The notes: generated from the letters alone by a model not told the origin. 64,000 bases of DNA from CBDCFV01 sp963664625 (GCA_963664625.1 OY761541.1:3472001-3536000), one strand, 5' to 3'. Positions 9,528-19,153 are shown, counted from the stretch's first letter. Made by a program: numbers and translations.

Positions 9528-10298
9528 TTACCTCTCCACCGGCAGCCCGCTCTGCTCCCATTCGGCGTAGGAGGCATCGTAGAGCCTCACGTTGTAGCCC
9601 AGCCGCTTGAGGGCTTGGTAGCCCACGGCGGCGCGGGCCCCGACCTTGCAATAGGTGACGATCTGGTCGTCCTGGCTGATGTTGGCCGCCTGCAGGACTT
9701 GCCGGGCCACATCGGGGGCGCATTGCAGTTGGCCGTCGGCGCCCACCAGTTCCTGCCAGACCACGTTTACCGCGCCGGGAATGTGTCCGGGCTTCTCGTC
9801 GGCCTCCGATTCGCCGTTGTACTCCTCTTTGGTCCGCACGTCCACCAGCTTCAGGCCGCCGGCGGAAACGTCGCCCAGTTCGGCCCGGACCGCCGGATTG
9901 ACGTTGGCCGTGAATTGGCGGGCTTCGACGGGGACGGGACGGTAGAGAACTTCTTTCCCCTCTCCTTTCCAGTTGTCGAAGACCACCTCCATAACGTGGA
10001 CGTCGTTACGGCCCAAGTACTCCAGGCACCAAGCCATGAAGGCGGCGTTGCGCCCGTCCGTCTGGTCGTAGAGGACAGGGGTTTCATGGTCGCCAAGGCC
10101 CACCGAGCCAAAGGCAGACGCCAGTTCCTCCGGAGCCAAGAGCCTCCCGGTGGGGCCTGTCAGCTTGCGTAACGGCAGGCTGACCGCGCCCCGCAAATGC
10201 CCCATCAGGTACCGCATCGCAGACCGGGTGTCGATGATCAGGAACCCGGGTGTTCCCACCCGTTCCGATACCCACTCTGTGGAAACGAAAGTCGTCAT
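9528..10298 (-). CDS. Tandem-domain rhodanese (thiosulfate/mercaptopyruvate sulfurtransferase)
   Basis: A 256-residue protein with two rhodanese domains. The second carries the catalytic Cys in the loop TYCKVGARA, expected to carry a persulfide during sulfur transfer. The first domain has DQTDGRN where a catalytic Cys would stand, so it is structural, as in most two-domain rhodaneses. The start ATG overlaps the stop of the upstream OsmC gene (TAATG), which implies translational coupling. Together they suggest a small sulfur or peroxide stress operon. The open frame extends upstream but that part is the shadow of the OsmC gene. Confidence 0.9.
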   Translation of the reverse strand: MTTFVSTEWVSERVGTPGFLIIDTRSAMRYLMGHLRGAVSLPLRKLTGPTGRLLAPEELASAFGSVGLGDHETPVLYDQTDGRNAAFMAWCLEYLGRNDVHVMEVVFDNWKGEGKEVLYRPVPVEARQFTANVNPAVRAELGDVSAGGLKLVDVRTKEEYNGESEADEKPGHIPGAVNVVWQELVGADGQLQCAPDVARQVLQAANISQDDQIVTYCKVGARAAVGYQALKRLGYNVRLYDASYAEWEQSGLPVER

Positions 10299-10831
10299 TA
10301 ACCCACCATCTCGAAATCGGTGGTTACCTGGGTCTCGCGCATCACCGATTGGGTAACCGGGGAACCTTCCACAGCCAGACGCCATATTTCCCGCAGGGTC
10401 TCCTCGTCGGCGTCGGCCCGAACGAACACCTTGGCCGAAATGCTGCCGTAGCCGGGGTTGCCTTCGTCTTCCACGCCGGCCCACTTGCGGATGTTGTCGA
10501 AGTAGCCGTCGATGGCGATTTCGAGGTTGTGAATCCTTACGCCCTTCATGGTGGCGTTCACCACGAACCCGACCGTCATGCAGCTTCCCACCGCCGACAA
10601 AAGCTGCTCGTGGGCGCTGGCCGCCATGTCGGTTGCGGTCAGGTCGCCCGGCTCGTCCATCTCAACCGTGTGGTTCCTCATGTAGGCCTTTACCCGCATT
10701 CCGTCCTGCCACTCTATCCTGGACCGCCACGGGCCGGTTACCGCCTTGAACACCTCGGGGTCGCGGAAGGAGCCAAGGACCTCGCTGAGCTTCTCACGGG
10801 GAAGGCCGTTCAGGTTTTCTTCTTGCGTCAT
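10298..10831 (-). CDS. OsmC/Ohr family protein
   Basis: A 177-residue OsmC-like protein, a fold used for thiol-dependent reduction of organic peroxides. The start is chosen at MTQEENLNG because a good AAGGAGA site lies 8 bp upstream. One redox Cys is visible in LLSAVGSCMTVGF. The partner Cys usually found in a CPV/CPI motif is replaced: the matching stretch reads GSPVTQSV. Single-Cys members exist, so its chemistry may differ from classical Ohr. It is coupled by TAATG to the tandem rhodanese downstream. Confidence 0.85.
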   Translation of the reverse strand: MTQEENLNGLPREKLSEVLGSFRDPEVFKAVTGPWRSRIEWQDGMRVKAYMRNHTVEMDEPGDLTATDMAASAHEQLLSAVGSCMTVGFVVNATMKGVRIHNLEIAIDGYFDNIRKWAGVEDEGNPGYGSISAKVFVRADADEETLREIWRLAVEGSPVTQSVMRETQVTTDFEMVG

Positions 10832-10849
10832 CAGGGGTCTCCTTTTTCG

Positions 10850-10970
10850 GTGATTAGTGGAGAGTGAATAGTGGACAGGGGCCGGTTGCTCGCCACTCTC
10901 CACAGTTTACAGGAGAAGGCCGCTTGTGTAAAAATCACTAGCCACTAACCACTCTCCACTGGTCACTATT
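10850..10970. repeat. Short repeat cluster between osmC-like and acs genes
   Basis: The element CACTCTCCAC occurs twice in direct orientation (about 10894-10903 and 10950-10959) and once inverted (AGTGGAGAGTG at 10856-10866), together with several CACTA/TAGTG words. The cluster fills the divergent space between the OsmC gene and the acetyl-CoA synthetase gene. It looks like a small dispersed repeat that could fold into alternative hairpins. Confidence 0.45.
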
Positions 10971-10983
10971 AGGAGGCGTTGCT

Positions 10984-12948
10984 ATGGTAGAGTCCCCTAA
11001 TACTTCAGGCGGAAGTATAGATGCCCTGTTACAGGAGGACCGCACTTTTCCTCCCTCCGAAGAGTTCAGGAGCCAAGCCAACATCGCCGACTCGGGCGTA
11101 TACGAGGAAGCGCTTCGAGACCCCGAAGCGTTCTGGGCCAGGTTCGCCGAGGAACTGGACTGGTTCGAGAAATGGGACCAGGTACTGGACTGGGACCCGC
11201 CGCACGCCAAGTGGTTCCTTGGCGGCAAGCTGAACGTCTCCTACAACTGTGTCGACCGGCATTTGAAGGGCCCCCGCCGGAACAAGGCGGCCATTATATG
11301 GGAGGGCGAGCCGGGCGATTGGAAAGTCTATACTTACCGCGACCTGTACCGCGAGGTATGCAAATTCGCCAACGGGTTGAAGAGCCTGGGGGTAAAGAAG
11401 GGCGACCGCGTCACCATCTACCTGCCCATGGTGCCGGAGCTTCCCATTGCCATGCTGGCCTGCGCCAGGGTAGGCGCCCCGCACAGCGTCGTGTTCGGCG
11501 GGTTCAGTGCCGGCTCGCTCAGCGACCGGATTAACGACTCCCAGTCCAAGGTGTTGATCACCGCCGACGGGGGGTTCCGCAGGGGCAACATCATTCCCTT
11601 GAAAGCCACGTCCGACGAGGCGTTGCAGGACTCGCCCAGTGTCGAGAGTGTTGTCGTCGTGCGGCGCACCGAAAGCGCCGACGAGCGGATGGTGGACGGC
11701 AGGGACGTATGGTGGCATGACCTGGTGGCCGACCAGCCCATGACCTGCGAGCCGGAGCCAATGGACAGCGAAGACATGCTGTACCTTCTCTATACCAGCG
11801 GCACCACGGGCAAGCCCAAGGGAATCGTCCACACCACCGCCGGCTACCTGCTGGGCACCTACGCCTCCGCAAAATGGGTTTTTGACCTCAAGGAGGAAGA
11901 CGTCTACTGGTGCACCGCCGACATCGGTTGGGTTACCGGGCACAGCTACATTGTGTACGGGCCGCTGGCCAACGGCGCCACTTCCGTGATGTACGAAGGG
12001 TCGCCGGACTACCCCGACCTGGACCGGTTCTGGGCCATCGTCGCCAAGTACGCCGTGTCGATCGTGTACACGGCGCCAACGGCCATCAGGACCTTCATGC
12101 GCTGGGGCGAAGAATACCCCCGGCGCCATGACATGTCCTCGGTGCGGTTGCTTGGGTCGGTGGGCGAGCCGATTAACCCCGAGGCTTGGATGTGGTACTG
12201 GGAGCACATCGGCGGGGGCCGCTGTCCGGTGGTCGATACTTGGTGGCAGACGGAAACGGGACAGATACTGATTGCCCCGCTTCCCGGTATCACTACGCTC
12301 AAGCCCGGTTCCGCCACTCATCCGTTCCCCGGTATCACTGCCGAGATCGTGGATGAGGCGGGCAACCCCGTGGGGCCGGGCGGCGGCGGGTACTTGGTGC
12401 TGAGGAAGCCTTGGCCCGGTATGCTGCGCACCATTTACGGCGACCCGGACCGTTTCGTGGAGCAGTACTGGTCGCGTTACCCCGATACCTACTTCACGTC
12501 GGACGGGGCCAAGCTGGACGACGACGGCTACTTCTGGCTGCTGGGGCGGGTTGACGACGTCATCAATGTGTCCGCTCACCGCATCAGCACCATGGAAGTC
12601 GAGAGCGCACTGGTAGACAATCCCAAGGTTGCCGAGGCGGCCTGCATAGGCAAGTCCCACGAGATCAAGGGGCAGGCCATAGTAGGATTCGTCACTCTGA
12701 AGAACGACGTGGTCGGTTCGGAAGCGGTTGTGACCGAACTGAAGCAGCACGTCGCCGCCAAAATCGGAGCAATGGCCCGACCCGACGACATTTTCTTCTC
12801 CGCGGAGCTTCCCAAGACCCGCAGCGGCAAGATAATGCGCCGCCTGTTGCGGGACGTGGCGGAAGGCCGGGCCCTGGGTGACACCACCACCCTGGCCGAC
12901 CCGGCGGTGGTGGAGGCCTTGAAGTCCCAGTACGGCGACGAAGAGTAG
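10984..12948 (+). CDS. acsA: Acetyl-CoA synthetase (AMP-forming)
   Basis: A 654-residue AMP-forming acyl-CoA synthetase of the length and order typical for acetyl-CoA synthetase. It activates acetate (or propionate) with ATP and CoA. The adenylation core has the P-loop-like YTSGTTGKPKGIVHT, the W-W-Q-T-E-T-G motif (DTWWQTETGQ) diagnostic of acetate-type enzymes, the hinge region DVINVSAHRIS, and the C-terminal catalytic Lys in PKTRSGKIMRR, the site acetylated in homologues. A perfect AGGAGG lies 8 bp before the ATG. A second paralogue begins at 62331; the two may differ in substrate. Confidence 0.93.
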   Translation: MVESPNTSGGSIDALLQEDRTFPPSEEFRSQANIADSGVYEEALRDPEAFWARFAEELDWFEKWDQVLDWDPPHAKWFLGGKLNVSYNCVDRHLKGPRRNKAAIIWEGEPGDWKVYTYRDLYREVCKFANGLKSLGVKKGDRVTIYLPMVPELPIAMLACARVGAPHSVVFGGFSAGSLSDRINDSQSKVLITADGGFRRGNIIPLKATSDEALQDSPSVESVVVVRRTESADERMVDGRDVWWHDLVADQPMTCEPEPMDSEDMLYLLYTSGTTGKPKGIVHTTAGYLLGTYASAKWVFDLKEEDVYWCTADIGWVTGHSYIVYGPLANGATSVMYEGSPDYPDLDRFWAIVAKYAVSIVYTAPTAIRTFMRWGEEYPRRHDMSSVRLLGSVGEPINPEAWMWYWEHIGGGRCPVVDTWWQTETGQILIAPLPGITTLKPGSATHPFPGITAEIVDEAGNPVGPGGGGYLVLRKPWPGMLRTIYGDPDRFVEQYWSRYPDTYFTSDGAKLDDDGYFWLLGRVDDVINVSAHRISTMEVESALVDNPKVAEAACIGKSHEIKGQAIVGFVTLKNDVVGSEAVVTELKQHVAAKIGAMARPDDIFFSAELPKTRSGKIMRRLLRDVAEGRALGDTTTLADPAVVEALKSQYGDEE

Positions 12949-13274
12949 GAACGGCACCCGTCGTACCTTGCTGCTCAGTGACCATAAGCACAAAAGAGCA
13001 TTGGGACACCCCTGTACACTATGTGTATTCCTATGAGGCCTCTGCCAGGAGGCCTCATATTATTTTAGGCCTTGGGTAAACGACTTCTATAGTTCCGTAG
13101 TCATATTTCGTATATAAAACTCTCGTATTATGGTGTGTTACATCCCAATAAATGTGTATTTCGTAGTATCATAGATGATGGACACTATTCTCCAATCTTG
13201 ATAAGCCCTTTTTCTACAGTGGTGTTCGGAGACCGCCTGCTTTTCATACCTGAAGTTTTGGTTGGGCCTATTTA
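12949..13274. other. Intergenic region before the RND operon
   Basis: This 326-bp gap holds the terminator of the acetyl-CoA synthetase gene at 13034-13066. About 200 bp of AT-rich DNA follow, up to the RND start. I see no convincing open reading frame and no clean TTGACA/TATAAT pair, though the AT-richness suits a promoter or regulator binding region. Confidence 0.5.
13034..13066 (+). terminator. Rho-independent terminator after acsA
   Basis: A 9-bp perfect stem (TGAGGCCTC at 13034-13042, complement at 13049-13057) with a 6-nt loop is followed by TATTATTTTA. It lies about 85 bp after the acetyl-CoA synthetase stop. Confidence 0.75.
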
Positions 13275-16200
13275 ATGACTTTCCTTACCGCACTGGCGTT
13301 GCGCCGCCGCTCCGTGACCGCGTTGATCATCCTTCTCGTCCTGGTTGGCGGCATAGTCACCTACAACCGGTTCGAGAGGGAGCTTTTCCCGGAGATAGAG
13401 TTCCCCAATATCATCATTGTCACTTACTATGCCTCCGCCAACCCGGACGCTGTCGTGAGGGAAGTGACTGAGCCGATAGAGGAAGCAATAGATGACACGC
13501 ACGGGCTGAAGGAAATGCAGTCCGTTTCCACCGAAAATACCTCGATGATCACCGCTACGTTTGAGTTCGGCGAGGACATCGTGGAGGCTGAGCGGGACAT
13601 CATCAGTAAAATCGGCGCGTTGCAATTTCCCGACGGCGTCTCAGACCCCTACGTCACCCGGATCGCCAGTGATACTTTTCCAGTGATGCAACTGGGTGTT
13701 CTGGGCGACCGGGACATTCCCTCCCTTCAACGAATACTGGACGACCTGATAGTGCCCAGTATCGATGCAGTGCCCGGCGTTGCCAGTGTCACGGTGCTTG
13801 GATGGACCGAGGAACGGGTCTTCGTCACCGTGGACACCGACAAGGCTCAAGACCTGGGCCTCTCCCTGTCCACAGTGGCAGCCGCGATTCAAGCGAACAA
13901 CCTCAGTTCTCCAGCAGGAAGCATCGATGACGGAAGCAGAAACATTCCCGTTCGCACCGACCATGAGTTGGGGTCACTCGACGAAATAAAGGACCTAGTG
14001 GTGGGTTTCGAGAGTATCCCGACCAACAGGCATGGCCAACGGCCTGTAAAGTTGTCGGACATTGCCGTGGTGGAACGAGATACGGAGAAGGCCGATCGGA
14101 TCACGCGGGCCAACGGCAGGCCCAGTCTTGGCCTGATAGTCGTCAAAGACACCAACGTCAACACTCTCGATGTCACGGAGGGGGTGCTGGAGACGTTGGA
14201 TGACTTGGAAGGGCTGCCGCCGGACGTGGAAATATTCGTTCTGACCAACGACGGGCCGGAGATCCGGGCCCAACTCGGCTCGCTGTTGCGGGAAGGGTTC
14301 TGGGGACTGGTCTTTGCCGTCGCCACGGTGTTCGTGTTCCTCCTGAATCTCAGACCCACTATTCTGAGGGGGGTGACGCTTACCCTGCGTCCCACGCTGA
14401 TAATCGGCATATCCATACCCTTGAGTATTATCACCGGCATCCTGCTTATGGGATTTACCGACCTGACTCTCAACTTCATGACCCTGGCGGGTCTGGCTAT
14501 CGCCGTTGGCAGGGTGGTGGACGACAGCATCGTGGTACTGGAGAACATGTACCGGCACATTCAAGCCGGGGAAGACCGTATGCAAGCCGCTATAGAGGGC
14601 ACCCGGGAGGTTGGAGCGGCCATTGTCGCGTCCACTCTGACGACGGTCGTGATTTTTGTGCCGTTAGCCTTCATACAAGGCTTGGTAGGGTCGTTCTTTT
14701 CTCCCTTCGCTATCGCCGTGAGCTTCGCACTGATAGCGTCGACCTTTGTGGCTTTGACCGCGGTGCCGATATTGGGGTCGTTCCTGCTCAGGCCGGGTGA
14801 CTTGCGTGATGACGGTGATGTTGGCGGAAGCCAGGGCGGGGTGGATACTCTTATCCAGAAGCTGTATATACCGGTGTTGTTATGGTCCTTGAGGCACAAG
14901 CTAATCGCGGTGCTCATCGCCATACTAATCGTGGCCGGCAGTTTGGGCCAGCTTTTCGCGATCCCCATTACCCTTTTCCCGGGCGGCCCTCCTCAATACC
15001 TGACCATAGATGTGGACCTGCCGACAGGAACCTCGGTATCGCCCACTTACCGGGCTGTCCTGCAAGTGGAAGGGGTCCTGGAGGACCTGAGAAGCCAAGG
15101 CCATGTTCAAGATTACCAAGTGGTTATCGGAGCCGAGTCCGACCAGTTCGGGAACGCAACCCTTGGTAGCGGCCTCAATACTGCTGGGTTCGTTGTCGCC
15201 TTGGAAGATGACGTGCCCGTTGACATCGCGGATACGATTCGGGAGCGATTGCCCGGGGATGACCAAGTCACCTTCACGGTGAAGGAAATAGAAAACGGAC
15301 CTCCCACCGATGAGCTGGAGGTGACCATTACAGGGGCCAACTTCGCGGACATTTCCTCCGTAGCTCAAGCGATGGAGGCCCAGTTCGAGGACATCGAAGG
15401 CATCATCAACCTGACGAGCGACCTGAGTGAGGCACGGCAAGAAGTGGTCATAGACGTGGACGCCGAAGCCGCTGCTGAGTTGGGATTGACCGCCGCGGCG
15501 GTAGCCATGCAGGTCAACCGGTTCATCGTCGGCCAAATCGTCACCGAGGTGGAGCTTGCCGATCTTACTATGGACGTGGTCATCAGGGGGCGGCCTGGGG
15601 ATGTCGACGACGTAAACAAGCTGAAATCACTTGATATCGAAGGTCCATTTGGCACCGTGAAATTGGGAGCGGTCAGCGCCATTTCACTGAAGGACGGCCC
15701 CGTATCCATCAGCCGGTACGACGGTGAACGGTCGGCCACTGTATCGGCAGGCATAGTAGCGAGGGATACCCAGGGGGTAGGCAGGGCGGTGGGCGCGAAG
15801 ATAGCGGAGTTGGATATACCTCCTACGGTGGAGGTCAAGACAGGAGGCATATTCCAACAAATAGCGGAAGGGTTTCAGGACGTGTTCACTGCCATGGCGG
15901 TGGGAGTTGTTCTTGTCTACTTGGTTATGGTGGCTACGCTGGGGTCGTTGCGCAACCCCTTGGTGATCGTGTTGTGTCTGCCTTTGGCGGCAGTGGGTGC
16001 GTTGACTGCTCTTGCCGTCACCGGCCGCACGTTGAGCCTGTCAGCCCTTATGGGTACGTTGCTGCTGATTGGAGTGGTGGTCACCAACGCCATAGTGTTG
16101 ATCGTGTTCGTGGAGCAACTCCGTGAGCGGGGACTGTCGGTCTACGATGCCCTGGTTGAAGGCAGCCGGGTCCGGATGAGGCCCATTCTGATGACCGCGT

Positions 16201-16457
16201 TCACCACCACATTCGCCCTGTTGCCGCTGGCCGCGTTCCCTTCCACTGAAAGCGGAATCCTTGGCGAAGAACTGGCCACGGTGGTCATTGGCGGGCTAAT
16301 CAGCTCTACTTTCCTTACGCTGGTGGTCGTTCCCGTTGTCTACACTCTGGTGCACGTCAACATACCGAACATGCTCAGATGGATTGGTCTCGCCGCCGGG
16401 AGAGTGCTGCCGGCCTCGTTGCAAACGTCGAGGGAAGGCGGCGGTGACAGCGATTGA
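13275..16457 (+). CDS. RND family efflux transporter (AcrB/HAE1 type)
   Basis: A 1060-residue inner-membrane proton-driven pump. The N-terminal helix (VTALIILLVLVGGIVTYN) is followed by the large extracytoplasmic loop starting FPNIIIVTYYASANPDAVV. A cluster of helices then follows, including the paired Asp of the proton relay in GRVVDDSIVVLEN. The second repeat starts near residue 540, with another large loop and five more helices. The order and length match the AcrB/MexB superfamily; the substrate cannot be inferred. The adaptor gene begins 65 bp after its stop. No TolC-like outer membrane gene is nearby, as expected if the cell has a single membrane. Confidence 0.92.
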   Translation: MTFLTALALRRRSVTALIILLVLVGGIVTYNRFERELFPEIEFPNIIIVTYYASANPDAVVREVTEPIEEAIDDTHGLKEMQSVSTENTSMITATFEFGEDIVEAERDIISKIGALQFPDGVSDPYVTRIASDTFPVMQLGVLGDRDIPSLQRILDDLIVPSIDAVPGVASVTVLGWTEERVFVTVDTDKAQDLGLSLSTVAAAIQANNLSSPAGSIDDGSRNIPVRTDHELGSLDEIKDLVVGFESIPTNRHGQRPVKLSDIAVVERDTEKADRITRANGRPSLGLIVVKDTNVNTLDVTEGVLETLDDLEGLPPDVEIFVLTNDGPEIRAQLGSLLREGFWGLVFAVATVFVFLLNLRPTILRGVTLTLRPTLIIGISIPLSIITGILLMGFTDLTLNFMTLAGLAIAVGRVVDDSIVVLENMYRHIQAGEDRMQAAIEGTREVGAAIVASTLTTVVIFVPLAFIQGLVGSFFSPFAIAVSFALIASTFVALTAVPILGSFLLRPGDLRDDGDVGGSQGGVDTLIQKLYIPVLLWSLRHKLIAVLIAILIVAGSLGQLFAIPITLFPGGPPQYLTIDVDLPTGTSVSPTYRAVLQVEGVLEDLRSQGHVQDYQVVIGAESDQFGNATLGSGLNTAGFVVALEDDVPVDIADTIRERLPGDDQVTFTVKEIENGPPTDELEVTITGANFADISSVAQAMEAQFEDIEGIINLTSDLSEARQEVVIDVDAEAAAELGLTAAAVAMQVNRFIVGQIVTEVELADLTMDVVIRGRPGDVDDVNKLKSLDIEGPFGTVKLGAVSAISLKDGPVSISRYDGERSATVSAGIVARDTQGVGRAVGAKIAELDIPPTVEVKTGGIFQQIAEGFQDVFTAMAVGVVLVYLVMVATLGSLRNPLVIVLCLPLAAVGALTALAVTGRTLSLSALMGTLLLIGVVVTNAIVLIVFVEQLRERGLSVYDALVEGSRVRMRPILMTAFTTTFALLPLAAFPSTESGILGEELATVVIGGLISSTFLTLVVVPVVYTLVHVNIPNMLRWIGLAAGRVLPASLQTSREGGGDSD

Positions 16458-16521
16458 TACCACCGTTGGGTGCTGGCCGAGCCGCCTCAGCCTGCTTATT
16501 GTTTTACATAAGGGGTGACTC

Positions 16522-19095
16522 ATGGAGTTGAAATTTCGACAAGCGTGGACAGCCTCTAAAGGCTGGTTGGTGTCCTTGGCAGGCGTGGCCGCGGTGTTGG
16601 CGGCCTTGGTAACCGTGTTTGCGCTTGTGACCGATGATCGCACACCACGCACTACTGTCGATACGGCAACTCCCAACGTGATTTTACAAGACATGGAAAA
16701 GAAGGAACTGGCGATCGGCGGCAGGCTGGTATTTCTGAGAAGGGCCGAATTGACCTTCGGGTTAGGAGGCACTGTTGGCGAGGTGCTGGTAAGCGAAGGC
16801 CAGGACGTGACAACTGGTCAAGCCCTGGCCAGATTGGAGCCTCTCAGGTTGATGGAGTTGGGGCGGGCGGCTGCCCTCGCTCCGGTAAACTTGCGAAGGG
16901 CCCGGCAGGCCCTGGACGCTGCGCTTATCTCAGGCCCTGTGTCATTGTCTGAAGCTGAGTCGGCCGTCGCACGAGCCGCCTTGGCCGTAGACCAGTCACA
17001 GGAAGCCCTCGACGACCTGTTGAATCCTGAAGCTGACGTAGTGGCCCGTGCCGAAGATGCTGTTGCCAAGGCCAGGTTCGCGCTGGACACTGCTGAAGAC
17101 GACTTGGCCGACTTTGAAATTGACCACTCACAGCGCCTCGGCCTGGCCCTTCAATCGCGGGCCGGGGCCGGGCTGGCTTTGGAGCGGGCCAGGGACGCCC
17201 TCTCAAGCTTGAGTATCGCCCATGCGGGAGAACTGGCCCAAGCGATGGATGCGAAAGCGTCTGCGGAGGTCGCATTGGACAACGCGAGGGAACAGTTGGC
17301 TGACTTTGAACTTGACCACCGGACGCGCTTGGCGAGAGCCGAGCAGGCCAAGGCCCGGGCTGCCGTTGCGGCGGACGACGCTGCGGTCGCCCTGAACAAC
17401 TTCAGCGTGGACCAGAGCCGTGAATTTGCCCAGGCCCTGGAGGCAAAGGCCACCGCGGAGGTCGCTCTGGACGAAGCTACCCAGCAACTGAATGACTTCG
17501 ATCTGACACACGGCGAGAACCTGGCCAAGGCCAAGCAAGCGGTGGCCAGGGTGGAAGTCGCCCTTGACCGGGCTGAAGAGAGGTTGGCCAACTTTTACTT
17601 GGACCACGACCAGAGGCTGGCCGGGGCCAAGCGGGCCAAAACCGCGGCTGAGATTGCGCTGACGGCTGCACAGGACAGGGTGGCTGCTTTTCTGACTACG
17701 TTGAGCCGCACCCAAGCCTTTGACGCCGACAGTTCAGCGATGTTGGAGAACCTGCAAGCTGCCGAGACGCTGGCGCGGGCCGACTTGAGCAAAGCCGATG
17801 ACGATCTGCGTGAATTGGAGCAGGGTCCAAGCTTGGAAGACCTGCGAGACTTGGAGTCCGGAGTGACCTTGGCTGAAGCAACCCTGAGCGCGGCGCAGCA
17901 GTCATTGAAAAAACTGGAAACCGACGAAGAACGTTTGCAACGAAAGCGCCTGCAAGCCAGGGTGGCCGCGGCCCAAGCGGTCTTTGACGTGAGACAGGAA
18001 GAGCTGGAGCGGCAAAGCAAGGGCCAGGACGTGCTGGAACTGGAGAGGCTGAACGCGGCGATAATGGCTGCGGATGCAAACCTGGCGCGGGCTACGCGAG
18101 ACTTGGATGTGGTAGGGGAGATCCCGGACCCCCTGCTCCATCAGAAATTGCAGACGGCAGTGCGCTTGGCTGAAGCCCGTTTTGACGCCGCCGGAAAGGC
18201 CCTGGCGGACATTCTCGCCAAGTCGGACCCTTCGGCCCCTAACCCGGCGGCTACAGTGGGCAACCCGGCAGACTCACAGGCAATGAACGATGGAGCCAAA
18301 GCCTTGGGTTCGGGAGTCGACCCGTTGCAGGTATCCTTGAGGGTGGCCGACGTGGTCACCAGACTTGCGGCATTCAAGCAAGCGGAGAACGACTTGGCGG
18401 ACCTGGGGGACGGTCCGGACCCATTGGAGTTGGCCGTCAAACAGCAGAATGTTGCAGTAGCCAGAGCCACCCTGGACGTGTTGATAGAAGACCTTCGGGA
18501 ACTAACGGAGGACATAGACCCTCTGAAGGTCCGGTTGCGCCAAGCGGAACTGGCTCTGTCCAAGTCCAAGCTCGGCGAAGTGGAAACTCGACTGGCAGAG
18601 ATCAAGGAACAGATTCCTCTGGAGATTGCGCTGCGCCGGGCTGAAGTGGGCTTGGCGAGGGAGTCTGTGAAGTCGGCTTCAGAAGACTTCGATGGGGCAA
18701 TTGTCACGGCGCCCTTCGATGGGACCATCGCTTTGGTCAACGTGGAGGCCGACGACATAGTTACTGAAGACTCCCGAGTCATCGAGATCGTTGACCCCAC
18801 CGCGGTGGAGGTGGTCAGCTTGGTGGATGCCGGAGAAGTTGGGCAGGTCGCGGTAGGCGCCAGCGCCAGAGTCGCCATCGACAATCTCGAAGGTCAGGAA
18901 TTGGCCGGGTCCGTTGTATTTGTGTCGGATGCTCCCAGAACGGAGCGGGGCGTTGTGAGGTATCCCGTCACCATCGAAGTGGCTGTTCCGGAGGGTACGC
19001 GCATTCCCTTGACGTTAAGCAGGGTCTCGGTGGTGATAGACCAGCAAGCGGAAGAAGTGGTGAAGGCGCCGCGCCGGTCGGGGGAAGGGAGCTGA
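16522..19095 (+). CDS. RND/HlyD-type membrane fusion protein with extended 32-residue coiled-coil repeats
   Basis: An 857-residue adaptor, about twice the usual length. It has one N-terminal membrane helix (WLVSLAGVAAVLAALVTVFAL). A lipoyl half-domain follows (GGTVGEVLVSEGQDVTTGQALARLE), then a very long Ala/Glu/Lys-rich alpha-helical region, then the second lipoyl half (VTAPFDGTIALVNVEADDIVTED) and a beta-barrel. Inside the helical region, residues 195-386 form six consecutive 32-residue units (17104-17679) with the pattern L-x-x-F-x-h-D/x-H...LA-x-A...AEVALD-x-A. A second helical region follows up to about residue 700. It is the only adaptor beside the RND pump and surely works with it. Confidence 0.88.
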   Translation: MELKFRQAWTASKGWLVSLAGVAAVLAALVTVFALVTDDRTPRTTVDTATPNVILQDMEKKELAIGGRLVFLRRAELTFGLGGTVGEVLVSEGQDVTTGQALARLEPLRLMELGRAAALAPVNLRRARQALDAALISGPVSLSEAESAVARAALAVDQSQEALDDLLNPEADVVARAEDAVAKARFALDTAEDDLADFEIDHSQRLGLALQSRAGAGLALERARDALSSLSIAHAGELAQAMDAKASAEVALDNAREQLADFELDHRTRLARAEQAKARAAVAADDAAVALNNFSVDQSREFAQALEAKATAEVALDEATQQLNDFDLTHGENLAKAKQAVARVEVALDRAEERLANFYLDHDQRLAGAKRAKTAAEIALTAAQDRVAAFLTTLSRTQAFDADSSAMLENLQAAETLARADLSKADDDLRELEQGPSLEDLRDLESGVTLAEATLSAAQQSLKKLETDEERLQRKRLQARVAAAQAVFDVRQEELERQSKGQDVLELERLNAAIMAADANLARATRDLDVVGEIPDPLLHQKLQTAVRLAEARFDAAGKALADILAKSDPSAPNPAATVGNPADSQAMNDGAKALGSGVDPLQVSLRVADVVTRLAAFKQAENDLADLGDGPDPLELAVKQQNVAVARATLDVLIEDLRELTEDIDPLKVRLRQAELALSKSKLGEVETRLAEIKEQIPLEIALRRAEVGLARESVKSASEDFDGAIVTAPFDGTIALVNVEADDIVTEDSRVIEIVDPTAVEVVSLVDAGEVGQVAVGASARVAIDNLEGQELAGSVVFVSDAPRTERGVVRYPVTIEVAVPEGTRIPLTLSRVSVVIDQQAEEVVKAPRRSGEGS
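17104..17679 (+). repeat. Six tandem 96-bp (32-residue) coding repeats
   Basis: Counting from LADFEIDHSQ, six units of exactly 32 codons follow one another without insertion or deletion: they begin LADFEIDH, LSSLSIAH, LADFELDH, LNNFSVDQ, LNDFDLTH and LANFYLDH. Units 2, 4 and 5 contain KASAEVALD, KATAEVALD and ARVEVALD. The DNA copies have diverged, so this is an old internal duplication held at constant length. Confidence 0.85.
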
Positions 19096-19147
19096 TCGGC
19101 GCTGGTCCCTTGGTCCGCCACTGGTGTTGCGTAGGCGTGTTTGTGGG

Positions 19148-19153
19148 TATAAT
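19148..19153 (+). promoter_or_regulatory. -10 hexamer TATAAT upstream of the PhnD-like gene
   Basis: A perfect TATAAT lies 52 bp before the ATG at 19205. A possible -35 (TTGCGT) is 15 bp upstream, shorter than ideal, so only the -10 is well supported. Confidence 0.4.

Noticed and set aside
11029..12993. A 654-codon open frame on the minus strand opposite acetyl-CoA synthetase
   Set aside because: It mirrors the plus-strand gene almost end to end, has no ribosome site or recognisable motif, and is expected from GC-rich codon use on the other strand.
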